Shown in pieces: positions 1 to 12,851 of a stretch of DNA of 64,000 nt. Source of the DNA: Tachypleus tridentatus (taxonomy: Eukaryota > Arthropoda > Merostomata > Xiphosura > Limulidae); assembly GCF_004210375.1 (NCBI RefSeq), contig NW_027467782.1:24903276-24967275 (forward strand), in the 5' to 3' direction. The notes beneath the pieces are model-generated. The model did no database searches. It had not been told where the DNA came from and worked only from the letters and a program-made list of their open reading frames with translations. Numbering within the stretch: position 1 is the first letter of the stretch; each line of letters begins with the position of its first letter. The position numbers and the translations under genes were made by a program.

Positions 1-1445
1 ATATTTACAAAATTTTGCACACTTTCGGTTAACATCATAAATAATATTTTTTTAGTGAAGTAGTTTTAGTAAAATAAAATAAAGATTTGTCCACGTTTAT
101 ATTAACCAACCTCATAACCACCAAAACAAAATCAAATTATATTAACCAACCTCATAACCACAAAACAAAATCAAATTATATTAACCAAATAACCACCAAA
201 ACAAAATCAAATTATATTAACCAACCTCATACCCAAAATCAAATTATATTCTAACCACCAAAACAAATCAATCTAAACTACCCTTTTCTGATTTTCGAAT
301 GACTCTAAATTGTAACACAAAACTACATTCTTTTACCCTAAGTAGTTTTAAGGTCCTAACAGTGTACATCTATTTGTAATTAAAAATTTATTTTTTTATA
401 TGCTCTTTGAATCCTGTCTAACTATTATCTGTGTCACTCAAGGCACATACAGCTCACGTTACAGTACTGAATCACATTAACTACAAGATACTTGCACGTG
501 TGGCTTGTGAAACATTTTTATTATATTATTATTATTTTCTTTACATAATCTATTCTTAACTAATCTAAAAAGAGATCCACATTTTTACATTTTGATTACT
601 TTTAATAATAATAAATAAAGAAGAAACAAGACAAATATGAAATAATGTACTTTATCTTCTTTTTTCTTGCTGTAGATTGTTGAGAACACTTTATACTACT
701 GTTTTTACACTAATGGTAGTAATGCATTAAATAATTTTCATTTAATTAAATAACGGACCAAAGAACATATACTGATAATATGTAAAAAGCAGATAATTTC
801 TCCTAACACTCAATTTTTCTACCTTTCTACCTATGCAACAAAAGCTGTTGCAAATCTGTCCAAGCTAGCCATTAAATTTCCCATGAGAAAGAAGATTGTT
901 CTCTGAGTAAAACTAATGTTTATTTTTTCAGAATACAACATTATACAATACATCATTTGATAGATCAAAACCTTGACTTTCTGTTGGTTATAAATAATAT
1001 ATAAATAAATCTAAGAGAGAATAATCACCAAAACCTGAAAGAAAGGATATGACAGCTTGATGTGGCAGGAATGGGGTCTGATTTTTTATTTATAGCTTTG
1101 TAGCCAAACAAAATTGAAGGCTATAAAATTATGGTTAGTCTGAGCAATGACAATTTTATTCTGAGTAATTTAAGTTTAATTTTGTACTTTTTGAAAGGGT
1201 GGTGAATAAAATAGGGAAGACAAGATACCTAAAGTAAATATGTCGTGTTATACTAAGAGAAATTCAGGAAGTTTTTTTAAAATATGACCTCGTAGAATTA
1301 AAAACTTATAAAGATACGAATCATTAGCTAAAATTTTAAGCTTTTCTAAATAATATAACATAAAAGAAAAATAGTTTAATAAAAGTTTAAATGTAAGACA
1401 CTAAACGATACCTTGGGTGAGAAGATTAGTTAACCAAAGACTTTT
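1..1445. repeat. Diverged direct duplication, copy 1
   Basis: This stretch matches 8035-9465 in the same order and orientation over many blocks. Examples are 'aaaataaagatttgtcca', 'ccctaagtag' against 'tcctaagtag', the region around 'atgacagc', 'tctgagcaatga', and 'gtaagacactaaa' near the end. Indels are frequent, and the 40-bp minisatellite at 95-280 is present only here. No coding potential is visible. It could be an old segmental duplication inside the gene A intron or two copies of an unrecognised transposon. Confidence 0.6.
95..280. repeat. Minisatellite, ~40-bp unit, about 4.5 copies
   Basis: A unit beginning 'attatattaaccaacctca' and ending in 'accaaaacaaaatcaa' repeats head to tail. 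Later copies are shortened by internal deletions. It sits inside duplication copy 1. Confidence 0.85.
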
Positions 1446-1973
1446 AAAAATGCTGGTCTTTCATTTTTGATTTGTTTATGAATTTTGTGGAAAACTATCC
1501 AAGGGCTTTACACGCATAGCTGTCTCCAATTCTGAAGTATAAGACTAAAAGGAAGGTAGCTAAGGAACAGCCAGTGAGATTTGATAGTTACACTTATTGC
1601 ACCCACAAGCCCCACAGAACACACATTTGCAGTAATGAAACACAGATAATAAAATCTTAGATTCACAGTTTGAGCACATTAATCACTTGGCTGCACCAAA
1701 CTAATGGTCCATTATGAAAGATTTTACAAAAGCTCCAGATAAAAGAATAATGTGCAGCAGTATAAAATATGAATGTAAATAACAAAAACATGATATGAGT
1801 ATACACATACTTATCTATTCATTTTCTCAAAGTGTAATAGACATATAAAACTTTGTTAGCTAGTCTAATTTATAATGCAAAAATACACTACAGTTCTACA
1901 AAACACCTTTATCCAATACATACATACAAGTTTCATATTTTAAAAACCCTTTCAACTCTACAGTTTATCTTAC

Positions 1974-2153
1974 CTGTGAGTTCACCATTTTTCCACAATG
2001 ATTTAATAGAACTTCACTCAGAGATTCAATCAACTTCTTGGGAACAGAAAAGTTTCTACTTTTAAGGTAGCTCATCAGGTAAGTAAATGTGTCAACAATT
2101 GCAACTCCAAGTTTTTCAGTTGTAAGTTGATACAAACCATACCTATCTAAAAT
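1974..2153 (-). CDS. Gene A internal exon (unidentified helical protein)
   Basis: On the minus strand a good acceptor (ctttcag) precedes 180 nt with no stop, followed by a good donor (CACAG|GTAAGA). It encodes 60 residues, phase 0 on both sides, beginning ILDRYGLYQLTTEKLG and ending HCGKMVNSQ. The amphipathic pattern (VAIVDTFTYLMSYL, KKLIESLSEVLL) suggests paired alpha helices of the HEAT/ARM kind, which matches the other gene A exons. Assignment to the same gene rests on strand, position and character; connecting exons are missing, so this could be a separate gene. The gene would continue beyond the left edge of the window. I do not recognise the family. Confidence 0.75.
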
Positions 2154-2904
2154 CTGAAAGAATCAACTAGTTCACATACATTTAAAGACTCACAGAAATG
2201 GTTAAGTGAAATGAAATGTAAATGATAAACCTTAACTTTAAAAACTGTACTAGTGATAAAGTATTTTCTTTTCATAAGCCATTGTGCCAATATCTTATAA
2301 AAATAATTCAAAATAAAGAATCTGTAAAGTTTATTTTTCTTTTTTGTCATACTCTTTTCCTTTATATATAAACTCTCAGATCTAAAGTTTGCAATAGTTA
2401 ATTTATTTGAAACCTACAACTAGCTAGTAGACAAGCAAAAAAAAGTTATAAAATAAAAAATTATTGTAGTTTACTTTCTGTAAATGTAAACATTTTATTG
2501 CCTGAAAAAAGACCAAAATAAAACCTGTGTGTTAGCCCCGAAACACACTTTCAAAATTCAAATTTAATTCTGAATTTCTTTATGGTTTGGTATCAAACAC
2601 TTTCAGAATACTTAGAACTAATTTTACTTTGTTTTGTTCCTACGTTTGATCAGTTTAACAATTATGCAACTAGCTTAAGACATATAGCTACTTTAAAAAC
2701 AAATGTTTTCTTCATGAACACATTGGAAACAAATTATAACAGAAGTTCTTGGAAGGTTTCTGACTTGTTTGAATGAATAACTACATACTATTCTGAATAA
2801 AGAAAAATAAACCAGTTCTACTTATAAACAATCTCAAATGTGGGAGGTAAAGAAAAAAAATTATTTTTCTAGGTTACACTGAAGGTAGTAATTATCTTCC
2901 TTAG
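2154..2904. other. Intron sequence, nothing recognised
   Basis: AT-rich sequence with many stops in all frames and no splice-bounded open stretch that I can see. The reading frames at 2147-2350 and 2582-2776 look like chance frames. Confidence 0.5.
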
Positions 2905-5700
2905 TTGGTTGGTTGGTTGATTTGGTGTTTTATGGCACAAAGCAGCTGGGCTATCTGTGCTAAACATCCAGTAAAAAGATAAAATTAAAGTAAAATAAAA
3001 GAAAATTAAGGTAAAAAAAAAAAACAAAGTAAAAAAACCATAAACCAATGTTTACATCTAGTCTAAAGCATTAAAACAAAACTACAGTAATACAAGTTGT
3101 AGAGGACTTTCTGCAGCATAACTGTAATTATCATAACTCGCTAGGAAGATTAAAAGAGATAAGTACGAAAACCATCATCAGTCACCTGTAGCTGGCCTTT
3201 CCAGTCTTGGTTCCAAGTTATTTGATGTTATAGCTATTTTCAAAAAGTAAAGTAATTAAAGTTTTAAAGGAAGTATAGCAAAATTTTAATAGTAACTTGC
3301 CAGGATGACTAACAGGTAGTTCAAACAGCAGCGTTAGTCACCTAAGTAGACCTTTCCAGTCCTATTTGAGTTACTTGACTTTACAGTCATTTTCTAATTT
3401 CAAATCAAACTAGATAGACTGTGATTCTCCAAAGGGATTCTCATCAAAGAAGGTCTAAAGAAACTTAAATGGCATTAGAAAGATTGATGGCCTTTAAAAA
3501 ACTAAAAACATTTCCAAGGTGGACAATGTCATTATGGACAAACCTTAGGACAGAATATGGTGAAAATGGCACCATCGTTGATAGTCATAACGATGGCAAG
3601 AAAGTAAAATGTGGTATACAGTGACCTGAGTATCACACAGACAACATAATGGTGTATCAGTTCCAGATAAATGAAAACAATGAGTTAAAAACTGTGACCA
3701 ATGCATAGTCTAGTTAGAACAACTTCCTCCTTCCGATCCTTACGGTAACAAGGACAGCCAAAGTCTAATACAGGGTTGTATTTGGAAAAGCATGTTTTGC
3801 ATTGCTCACTCCAAATTGACTGCGAGATGGCACAGAGCCAAGCCTTGAATACAGGACCATAGTCCATGTATCAGACAGGCACAGCGGTGATAGTGCCAGA
3901 GCAAATAGACTTAGCTGCAGTGTCGGCAAGCTAGCTCCCATGAATACCAATATGGCCCAGTATCCAGAAAAACTGAATAGAAGTAGATGATAAAGAGAAA
4001 TGGGCCAGTCAGTTGTGAATATTGGTGACAACAGGGTGTGAACCAATGTGAAGCGATTCTAGGCCAGAACTAAGCGAGTCAGTATAAATCATGCAGTTTG
4101 AGTACTGCTTAGCTTCTATGTGATCCAGGGCAAGAGAAATGGCATACAGTTCAGTAGTAAACACAGAAGCTGTAGAGGGATTTTACGTGCAACCATGGTA
4201 GAGTCCACACAGTCACCTGATTTTGAACCATCTGTATAAACAGGAATGGAAAGATGGTTCAAAAGATGTTCAGCAAATAACAAACAGTATTTCCAATCAG
4301 GAGTGTCTACTTTTCTCAGATAGCTTTAAGATAATTCACAATTGGGGATGGTAATAAACCATGGTGGGATGGGCTGACCAGTGGATACAGCAATGTTATC
4401 CAACGACAGACCCAATTCATCCAACTATGACTGGATATGAAGGCTAAAAGGAGCAATGGCATACCGTCTGGTCTGAAAAAGCATGAGCCAACGAGGAAAG
4501 AAAACACAACCCTAGATGGGATGCTTTGGTTAGGAACAAAGTTTCAAAGCATATAGTAAAGACAGTTGTAAATGGCAGAGGTGCAAAAAAAGTTCATGAG
4601 ACTATGTACAAGCTCTGAACTGGGGAAGTACAGAAACCCCCAGTGCAGAGCTGAAGTCCTTAATGATGAATAGTGTCCAGCATCTTTAAGGCCAATGGTC
4701 TGGCAGAGCCATAGACCAGTGATTCATAGTCGAGGTGGCCAAGCATGTCCAAGTGTGTTAAGATTCGAATTCCCATCACATCAAACATGCTCACCCTTTC
4801 AGCCATGGGGGCATTATAATGTGACATTCAATCACACTATTTGTGGGTAAAAGAGGAGCCCATGAGTTGGCAGTGGGTGGTGATGACTAGCTGCCTTCCC
4901 TCTAGTCTTACACTGCTAAATTAGGGACAGCTAGCACAGGTAGCCCTCGAGTAGCTTTGCACGAAATTCAAAAACAAGCAAACCATAGTCGAGTGTCGGT
5001 CAAATAAGAGCACGATATATCTTTAGCATAGAACATCGATCCACTCCACAAGTGATGGAAGAGAGGACAAGGAGGATGTTCAGTGCTCTTGTACATTTGA
5101 CCTGTAGCTGCTTGATATGTGGTATAAAGGTCAGCTTACGGTCAAAGATAAGCCCCAAGAATTTAGTCTCAAAGACCTCAGGCAGCACAACTTCACCGCA
5201 ATGGAGTTCAGGATGAGGACGAATACCCCATTGGTGGCAGAATTGCATGCAAACTGTTTTAGTGAGAGAGAAGGTAAAGCCCTTTGCTGTGGTCCACTTC
5301 AGTAAACAATTGAGAGCAGTTTGTAGCTGCCGCTCAATATACCTCATGTTCAATAACTGGCATGAGATGTGAAAGTCGTCGATATAGAGCGTGTTTGCAA
5401 TAGTGAGAGGGAGTTGTTCAGTGATGGCATTAATTTTTATACTGAAAAGTGTGACATTCAGAACACAGCCCCAAGAGACTCCAAGTTTCTACAGAAAAAA
5501 TGGTAAAGTGTTGAACCCACATGAACTTGGAATTGCCTGACCATTAACAAATTTTAATAAATGTGGACAAATGGCCACGTAACCCATATCTATGCTGTCT
5601 CACAAAATGCCATATCTCCATGTTGTATTATAAGCCTTCTCAATGTCAAAGAATATTGATACAAGATGTTTGAGAAAGGCTTTTCTAACTGAAGTATGGA
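2905..5700 (-). mobile_element. RNase H-bearing LINE, copy A, 5'-truncated
   Basis: A Jockey/I-group non-LTR retrotransposon in reverse orientation. Reading down from 5353, a reverse transcriptase C-terminal part is visible (LKWTTAKGFTFSLTKTVC, then FLGLIFDRKLTFIPHIKQLQ), with RNase H signals near 4200-3870 (FFWILGHIGIHGS, LADTAAK). The 3' end at about 2905 is a short CCAA-rich tail, seen on the plus strand as ttggttggttgattt. Several frameshifts and stops make it dead. It is homologous to copies B and C at 15.8-20.9 kb. The SINE at 4735-4983 interrupts it; the endonuclease and ORF1 parts are missing, so it is 5'-truncated near 5700. Confidence 0.85.
4735..4983 (+). mobile_element. tRNA-derived SINE inserted in LINE copy A
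   Basis: It carries the family body (ttcagccatgggggcattat, tggtggtgatgactagctgc) and an A/C-rich tail. The tRNA-like head is shortened and lacks most of the anticodon region. A perfect 10-bp target-site duplication, catagtcgag, flanks it at 4725-4734 and 4984-4993. The empty site in LINE copy C near 18380 confirms the insertion. Confidence 0.9.
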
Positions 5701-6285
5701 TATACACATAAAAAACTTACAAAAAAAAAATTAAAACACTAAGACATTTCTTTAATTCATTTTAATTATTTATCTAAAAAGATTAATTTTTCTTGTTTGA
5801 ATGTGTTACTGATAACACAGACTTCTATGATACTTTCATTAACCTTTTGATCTGGAATGTATAAACTACCGAAAAGTTGTTTATCAAGAATACAATTAAA
5901 GTTACAGGCAATGAAGTTTGTGTTTTAAGCAGAAATAATTTGAAGCACAAACATCAAATGAATGAACATGAAAAACCTATATTCATATAACTTACACTAG
6001 AGAAAATGAAGCTTTTATTTTTTCAAAGCTAGCTAATGTAAGTATTGTGTATTACACAAAGAAGAGCATTTATTAGGTCATTTTATATGAAATGGCTTAT
6101 TTTCACTTAGTAGAACAGTGACTGTGATTAGAATAAGCTGAATACAGTAACTTGACTGTATGCTATTTGATACTACTGAGAGTGCTGTGTTTTACATTTG
6201 CCTGTCATGTCAAGTTGTATTATAATTGTTTTGTATTTCTTTGGAACCCTACACAAGATGATTTCTTCAAAAGAACTGAAACTAC

Positions 6286-6432
6286 TTTTTTGATATGAGC
6301 TCAAATTGGCAAAAAAATGCAGTCAAGGTTGCTAAAACATCAATTTGGCACTGGAACAAGGGAATACTTCTCAAACTACTATTCGTTCTGGTAATAGGAA
6401 CCTCGAGAATAAACACTGAGGAAGGCTTCAAT
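6286..6432 (-). pseudogene. Possible decayed exon of gene A
   Basis: A strong acceptor-like tract (cttcattcacaacag) is followed on the minus strand by a frame starting IEAFLSVYSRGSYYQNE. Two in-frame TAG codons follow, and then another frame opens (IDVLATLTAFFCQFELISKK) to a possible donor AAAAAA|GTAG. The protein-like character in two successive frames suggests a degraded exon. With no homologue to compare, it may be chance. Confidence 0.25.
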
Positions 6433-6474
6433 CTGTTGTGAATGAAGAAACAGTAAGAGCTACTGCATAAGCTA

Positions 6475-6908
6475 GCTACATGACAGTTCATAAGCATAGC
6501 TAACCCACACATGACAGTTCATATTAAGTGCTACTGCAGCTAGCCCACACATGACAGTTCATATTAAGTGCTACTGCATAAGCTAGACCCACACATGACA
6601 GTTCATATTAAGTGCTACTGCATAAGCTAGCCCACACATGACAGTTCATATTAAGTGCTACTGCATAAGCTAGCCACACATGACAGTTCATACATATTTA
6701 GTGCTACTGCATAAGCTAGTCCACGCATGACAGTTCATATTAAGTGCTACTGCATAAGCTAGCCCACACATGACAGTTCATATTAAGTGCTACTGCATAA
6801 GCTAGCCCACACATGACAGTTCATATTAAGTACTACTGCATAAGCTAGCCCACACATGACAGTTCATATTAAGTGCTACTGCATAAGCTTGCCCACACAT
6901 GACAGTTC
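6475..6908. repeat. Minisatellite, 43-bp unit, about 10 copies
   Basis: Head-to-tail copies of a unit containing 'catgacagttcatattaagt' and 'gctactgcataagctagccc'. Copies differ by a few substitutions and small indels. Confidence 0.95.
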
Positions 6909-6919
6909 AGGCACTTTCA

Positions 6920-8034
6920 GTAGACTGAGAAGTTTCCAGTGCAACTGTTTCTCATCACCTGGCTGCAATCAGAAAGTTAAAAATTTGGGCAAAGAGGTAC
7001 CACATGAACTGATAGAAGAGCAGAAAACTGGTTAGGAACAAGAGGGAGTCATTCTTAAAGCAAAGCATTACCTATGACAAGAAGTGGATCCTATATGGAA
7101 AAAAAAAACCTATGCAGAAAATATAGCATACTTTGATTATTGAAACTGGTGTTTGTAAAAAATATGGAGTTTTAATTTTTACATATACAGTCAACCATTT
7201 CAAATGAAACAAACTACTACAAAGCAGGCATCAACAAAACCACTGTAATAACTGAATGTCAAAAAAGATTATTGTACTATTAAAACTTTAACTGTACTAA
7301 ATAGATGTGACATAGAGCACATCATACTAAGAGGACATAGAAAATACCATAGTGTTAAGAAGATACCAACAAAACCACCATCCTCAGTGTAAAAAAACAA
7401 GCATCCTCAATAATCATCAACAAGTACCCTGAAGTATCAGTATTCCCAGAAGAAAACTGTGGTAACACAACATCAACATGAACACTGTACTAATATAGCA
7501 ACATAAAAATCATTGTACTGACAATGCATAAACAAGGATACAATAATTAACAATATACTAGAATAACTGTAGTGTACAGGTTAATATGTTCACTGTACTA
7601 ATATGTATTAACAAGATCAATATGCTGAAACAACAGCCAAAAGATATCTAAGGTAACAGAATGCCTACAAAGTCATTATAATAAGAGCACATCATAAAGC
7701 TAGTATACTGTCTGTTCATGATGCAATAGTATACAGGATATTGACAAAAAAAAAAAAGAGAGAGAGAGAGAAAAATATTACTACACTGACAACACAACTG
7801 TATATATATATATATATATTCAGGGAACCATCAAGCCCAACACAACACCAGAATAACAAAACGTTATGATAACATAAAATAACTAAAAGATCACTGCAAT
7901 AAAAGAACAGATAAAAATCCATTGTACAAGAACATATATAACAACACTGTATTAACTCTCTCAACACAGCCTTGATCTGTATGACTGACCATGTGACCTC
8001 CTTGTGCTTGTTTACAGTCTGTTTAGATTTAATA
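6920..8034. repeat. Degenerate satellite-like tract with GA and TA microsatellites
   Basis: From about 7190 to 7960 the words 'accaacaaaaccac', 'actgtactaa' and 'aacatcaa' recur irregularly, resembling the 53-bp minisatellite at 9.5-10.25 kb. It holds an A/GA run at about 7746-7772 and a TA run at about 7800-7819. The frame at 7716-8048 is not convincing coding sequence. Confidence 0.4.
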
Positions 8035-9465
8035 CTTCTAACTTTCAAAGTGGTATATTTTCAAAAATCTGGCAATGTTTCAGTTAATATTACAAGTCTC
8101 TAACATACAAAGAATCATATTTAATTAAATAAAATAAAGATTTGTCCATATGATAATTTGTTTTGAATAATCTGTGTGAAAAGTTATTTTAATGTTAAAA
8201 TTAAAAATACCTCCTTTGTATATAACCCTAAGACCTCCATAAATACATTTCAAACATTTTTTCAGTAAATCTTGATAGTTTATATGTTATTTTTCTAACC
8301 CAACTCAAAACAGGATTGATTAACTTCACTGACCTTGAAACCACCAAAACAATAAAATAAATTTTAAAAACCCTGAATTACCCTTTCTTCTTTCTAGAAT
8401 GACTTCATATTGCAAGAAGAAACTACACTCATTTATCCTAAGTAGCTCTTAGTTTGTAACACATCTATTTATAATTAAGGTTTATCACCATTTAAACTGC
8501 AACAAACTACTGTCAAGCCATTATAAGATGTAAAATCAAGTCAAGAAACATCCAGCTCACATTACGCTATCGAATTACATTACCCATGAGCTACTACAAC
8601 TAGTACAATAAGCTCAAGTGTCTCGTGAAAAAATTATACTTATTGTTGATTTTACTTTATCTTAACTTAAAAAATATCCTTACTAATTTTTTACATTTTA
8701 GTTGCTTTTATAATTATACACAAAAAATAAACATAAACAAATAAATAAATGAAACACTTGAACAATCTACACTGTTTCTCTTGATTGTTGAAGAGAGTTA
8801 ACCATAACTTTTAATGCTACTTATATTATCGCAATTTATAATTTTTATTTCATTAAATAATGCTACAAACAACATAGACTATAACATGCAAAATTTACAC
8901 ATCACTCAAAAATTTACTAGCTTTCTAGATCTGTGACAAGAGTCATTACAAATTAATCCAAGCTAGTCATTTCTCAATGGAACGTTGGTTATACAGAAGA
9001 AAATATTGTGAAATACATCATTTGATAGAATGAAAACCTTAACTGTCTATTAGTTATAGGTAACATACAGTTAAGCATAAAGAGAACTATGAACACAACT
9101 TGAAAGAGAGGATGTGACAGCAGGAGTCTGACTTTCTATTCAGTAGAAAAAATGTTGAAGACTATATTTAATGTGGTTTATCTGAGCAATGATGATTTTA
9201 GAGAAAGTAGTTTTCATTCAATTTCATACTTCTTCCATGGGTGGTGGATAAAATCTGCCAGCATGTGTCATGTGTGTCACACTAGGAAATATTCAGAATT
9301 TTTTATGATAGTGCCTTGCAAAATTAACAGCTGATTATTTATATGTTATTAAAATATGGTTTATTAACAAAGGTTTTATGCTATTCTAATTGGCATACCA
9401 TAACCATGAAGTTGTTTAATAAAATATTCAAAGTAAGACACTAAAACATTGTGTCATGCTCAGCA
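8035..9465. repeat. Diverged direct duplication, copy 2
   Basis: Counterpart of 1-1445, collinear over about 1.4 kb. It has an extra ~180 bp after 'aaagatttgtcca' where copy 1 has the 40-bp minisatellite. No coding sequence is recognised. Confidence 0.6.
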
Positions 9466-9479
9466 CCCAGTGTGATGGG

Positions 9480-10255
9480 GTTAAAGGAAGAGATAAGACA
9501 ATTGTACTATAACATCAACAAAACTACTGTGCTAAAGGAATACAAACCAGAGCATTACACCAACAAAACAAAAACACCACTATAATAAAGGAATAAATTC
9601 AAGTCTACTATACCAGAATATCAATAACACTACTGTAATAATGGAACAAAAACATGACTACTGTACCAGAACGTCAATAACACTACTATATTAAAGGAAC
9701 AAAACATGACTACTGTACCAGAACATCAGTAACACCACTATACTAAAGGAACAGAAACAAGACTATTGTACTAGAACACCCATAACACCACTGTATTAAA
9801 AAACATAAACAAGACTGCTGTACCAGAACATTAATAACACCCCTGCTCTAGAGGAACAGAAACAATAGTATATCAGAATATCAATAACATCACTGTACCT
9901 AAAGGACAGAAACAAGACTACTATACCAGAAACTCAATAACACCACTATACTAACTAAACAGAAACAGGACTAATGTACCAGAACATCAATAATGCCACT
10001 GTACCTAAGGAACAGAAACAGGACTAATGTACCAAAACATCAATAATGCCAGTGTACCTAAGGAACAGAAACAGGACTAATGTACCAGAACATCAATAAT
10101 GCCACTGTACCTAAGGAACAGAAACAAGACTAATGTACCAGAACATCAATAATGCCACTGTACCTAAGGAACAGAAACAAGACTAATGTACTAGAACATC
10201 AGTAAACACCACTGTAGCTAAAGAACAAAAACAAGACTAATGTACCAGAACATTG
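9480..10255. repeat. Minisatellite, ~53-bp unit, about 14 copies
   Basis: Units contain 'ggaacagaaacaagactaat', 'gtaccagaacatcaataa' and 'ccactgtacctaa'. Right-hand copies (9960-10200) are nearly identical and left-hand copies are more diverged, as expected if recent expansion occurred at the right end. Confidence 0.9.
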
Positions 10256-10559
10256 GTACTAAAGAAATGTTTTTGACTGTACTAAGTCATGAACAGTGTA
10301 ATAATAGCACAGTAACATTTAGTTCTATGTAGGTAATCCAAGTAATTGTTAACAACACACAAACGTACTACATTATCTTACTTAGAAAATTATAGAGGAA
10401 TCCATCAGTAACAACAGAGCATTTTACAATGTGAGGTGCACATAACATGAAACTTATTATTAACATAAACATAATATATTCATTGACCCTCTGGATGGAG
10501 AATGGCAGTTCTTCAGGATGGACATACATGGTTATCAATACCTAGCAGTTTTCGTATTA

Positions 10560-10985
10560 GTAGTAAAGTATTCTATTACCAAAACACTCATCAACCTGTG
10601 CAAAAATTATTTAGCTAAGAAAGAAGCTGCATCATTCAAATGATGCAATGGCCCCTCTAGAGCCCTGATCTCAATCCAACTATGCAGAGCTGGGATTTGA
10701 TAGATCCAAAATAAGATAAATCAAAAGTTACATATAAAGAAACTTTATGGGAGTGTATTAGAGACACTTAGAACAATATCCTAAAAGAAACTTTAATTAA
10801 ATATTTTACACCCATGCATGAAAGATGGGACAACTAGCACTTCCACCAAGTTTCTTTTGTACTGAATATGAAGATTAATACACTTCTGATGTTTCACGTG
10901 TGACCAACTTTCTATTGTTTTGTGAAAGTAACCTGACACCTAATGTTTGACTAACATTTTTGCACAGTACTGTATAGCTGGTAAT
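10560..10985 (+). mobile_element. Tc1-like transposase C-terminal remnant
   Basis: Plus-strand translation shows WPLQSPDLNPTMQSWDLIDP, the third catalytic segment of Tc1-type DDE transposases (normally SPDLNPIEHLW). The catalytic acidic residue is lost. It continues with stops through ETLWECIRDT and ETLIKYFTPMHERW. No intact terminal repeats are seen. A related fragment lies on the minus strand at 40250-40535. Confidence 0.7.
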
Positions 10986-11324
10986 ATAATGCTTGTATCA
11001 GTGCAGGTTTAGAATACAAGTTGTGTATCTTGTGGTCAGTGCTCTTACTTTCTTCAATTTCATGCTATTTCAGAAGCTATACAACTGCTTCAATAAATAA
11101 GGACAAGTACAAATAACTGATAAAATTAAAACTAGGTATAGCTCATTTGATATATAAAACACAATATTATGACCAATGATAATATCAAATTCATTTGTCT
11201 TATTTTCTTTCACATTTTTAATGGCTAATTTAATCATGTGTGAAAAACTGTATGAGAAGATGAGAAAATGATTATGTCATAACTAAAACAATGCAGACAA
11301 AATAAAACTAACTAAAAAAAAAAT

Positions 11325-12375
11325 ACATCATACATTACTATCTTGTCATCAGTTCTGTACTTTTTACTATCTTATCATCAGTTCTGTACTTTTTACTATT
11401 ATCATACATTACTATCTTGTCATCAGTTCTGTACTTTTACTATTATCATACATTACTATCTTGTCATCAGTTCTGTACTTTTTACTATCATCATACATTA
11501 CTATCTTGTCATCAGTTCTGTACTTTTTACTATCATCATACATTACTAACTTATCATCAGTTCTGTACTTTTTACTATCATCATACATTACTATCTTGTC
11601 ATCAGTTCTGTACTTTTTACTGTCATCATACATTACTATCTTGTCATCAGTTCTGTACTTTTTACTATCATCATACATTACTATCTTGTCATCAGTTCTG
11701 TACTTTTTACTATCATCATACATTACTATCTTGTCATCAGTTCTGTACTTTTTACTATTATCATACATTACTATCTTGTCATCAGTTCTGTACTTTTTAC
11801 TATTATCATACATTACTATCTTGTCATCAGTTCTGTACTTTTTACTATTATCATACATTACTATCTTGTCATCAGTTCTGTACTTTTTACTATTATCATA
11901 CATTACTATCTTATCATCAGTTCTGTACTTTTTACTATCATCATACATTACTATCTTGTCATCAGTTCTGTACTTTTTACTATCATCATACATTACTATC
12001 TTGTCATCAGTTCTGTACTTTTTACTATCATCATACATTACTATCTTATCAGTTCTGTACTTTTTACTATCATCATACATTACTATCTTATCAGTTCTGT
12101 ACTTTTTACTATCATCATACATTTCTATCTTATCATCAGTTCTGTACTTTTTACTATTATCATACATTACTATCTTATCATCAGTTCTGTACTTTTTACT
12201 ATTATCATACATTACTATCTTGTCATCAGTTCTGTACTTTTACTATCATCATACATTACTATCTTGTCATCAGTTCTGTACTTTTTACTATTATCATACA
12301 TTACTATCTTGTCATCAGTTCTGTATTTTTTACTATCATCATACATTACTATCTTGTCATCAGTTCTGTACTTTT
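11325..12375. repeat. Minisatellite, 45-bp unit, about 23 copies
   Basis: A 45-bp unit (tactatcttgtcatcagttc, then tgtactttttactatyatca) repeats head to tail. Because 45 is a multiple of three, several frames stay open on both strands. The minus frame over 11412-12212 repeats the 15-mer MYDDSKKYRTDDKIV. Two copies near 12040-12090 lack exactly 3 bp. First and late copies include 44-bp units that break the frame. No splice-flanked exon or promoter is attached, so the long frames are most simply a product of unit length. Confidence 0.95.
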
Positions 12376-12680
12376 TCTGTACTTACTCAAATTTTTCAAG
12401 TTGTTTCTCACTATTATTTATTTTAAAATATATTAACATCTGGTCATTAGTGCTGTGAAAATTCATATTGTTTGTTTCTCAGTGTGTATTATAGACTGTT
12501 AACTATTAAAATATATATTACTATCTTGAAATTAGTTCTGTGCGTTTATTACAGTAACATTTAAAAAGCTATGTATAAATACAATAAAACTGTTCAGTTC
12601 GTAAAAACTGAAGTACCATAAAATCAAAATATAGTTAAAGTAGCACTAATGTACCTAAAACTTACCAAGGCAGTACCTAC

Positions 12681-12851
12681 CTACAGTTAACTGAATAAAT
12701 GACTGGCACAAATGACTAAATGAAACAAGATCTCCAAGTTTTACTGTTCCTAAAATTGAAGCTCATAGTTGAACACAGCTATTATGAAGTTCTCTCAGTT
12801 ATGGGAAAGTTAATAAGCATATCAATTGAGAAAGTAACCACTGCGTGAAGC
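12681..12851 (-). CDS. Gene A internal exon with frame lesions
   Basis: It is bounded by an excellent acceptor (a long T tract, then ctttcag) and a donor (TGTAG|GTAGGT). Phase-2 entry fits the exon just upstream (13187-13013) across a 161-bp intron. It reads LHAVVTFSIDMLINFPITER, then must shift frame to give LHNSCVQL, a TGA, and ASILGTVKLGDLVSFSHL through FIQLTV to exit in phase 1. Two lesions in 171 nt mean either a decaying gene or assembly errors. The hydrophobic, helix-like composition matches the other gene A exons. Confidence 0.6.

Noticed and set aside
6475-6908. CRISPR-like array
   Set aside because: The 43-bp units are directly adjacent without unique spacers and the context is eukaryotic; a plain minisatellite.
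11412-12436. Long ORFs of 266, 321 and 339 codons
   Set aside because: They arise because the 45-bp repeat unit is a multiple of three and stop-free in several frames on both strands; no splice sites or promoter attach to them.
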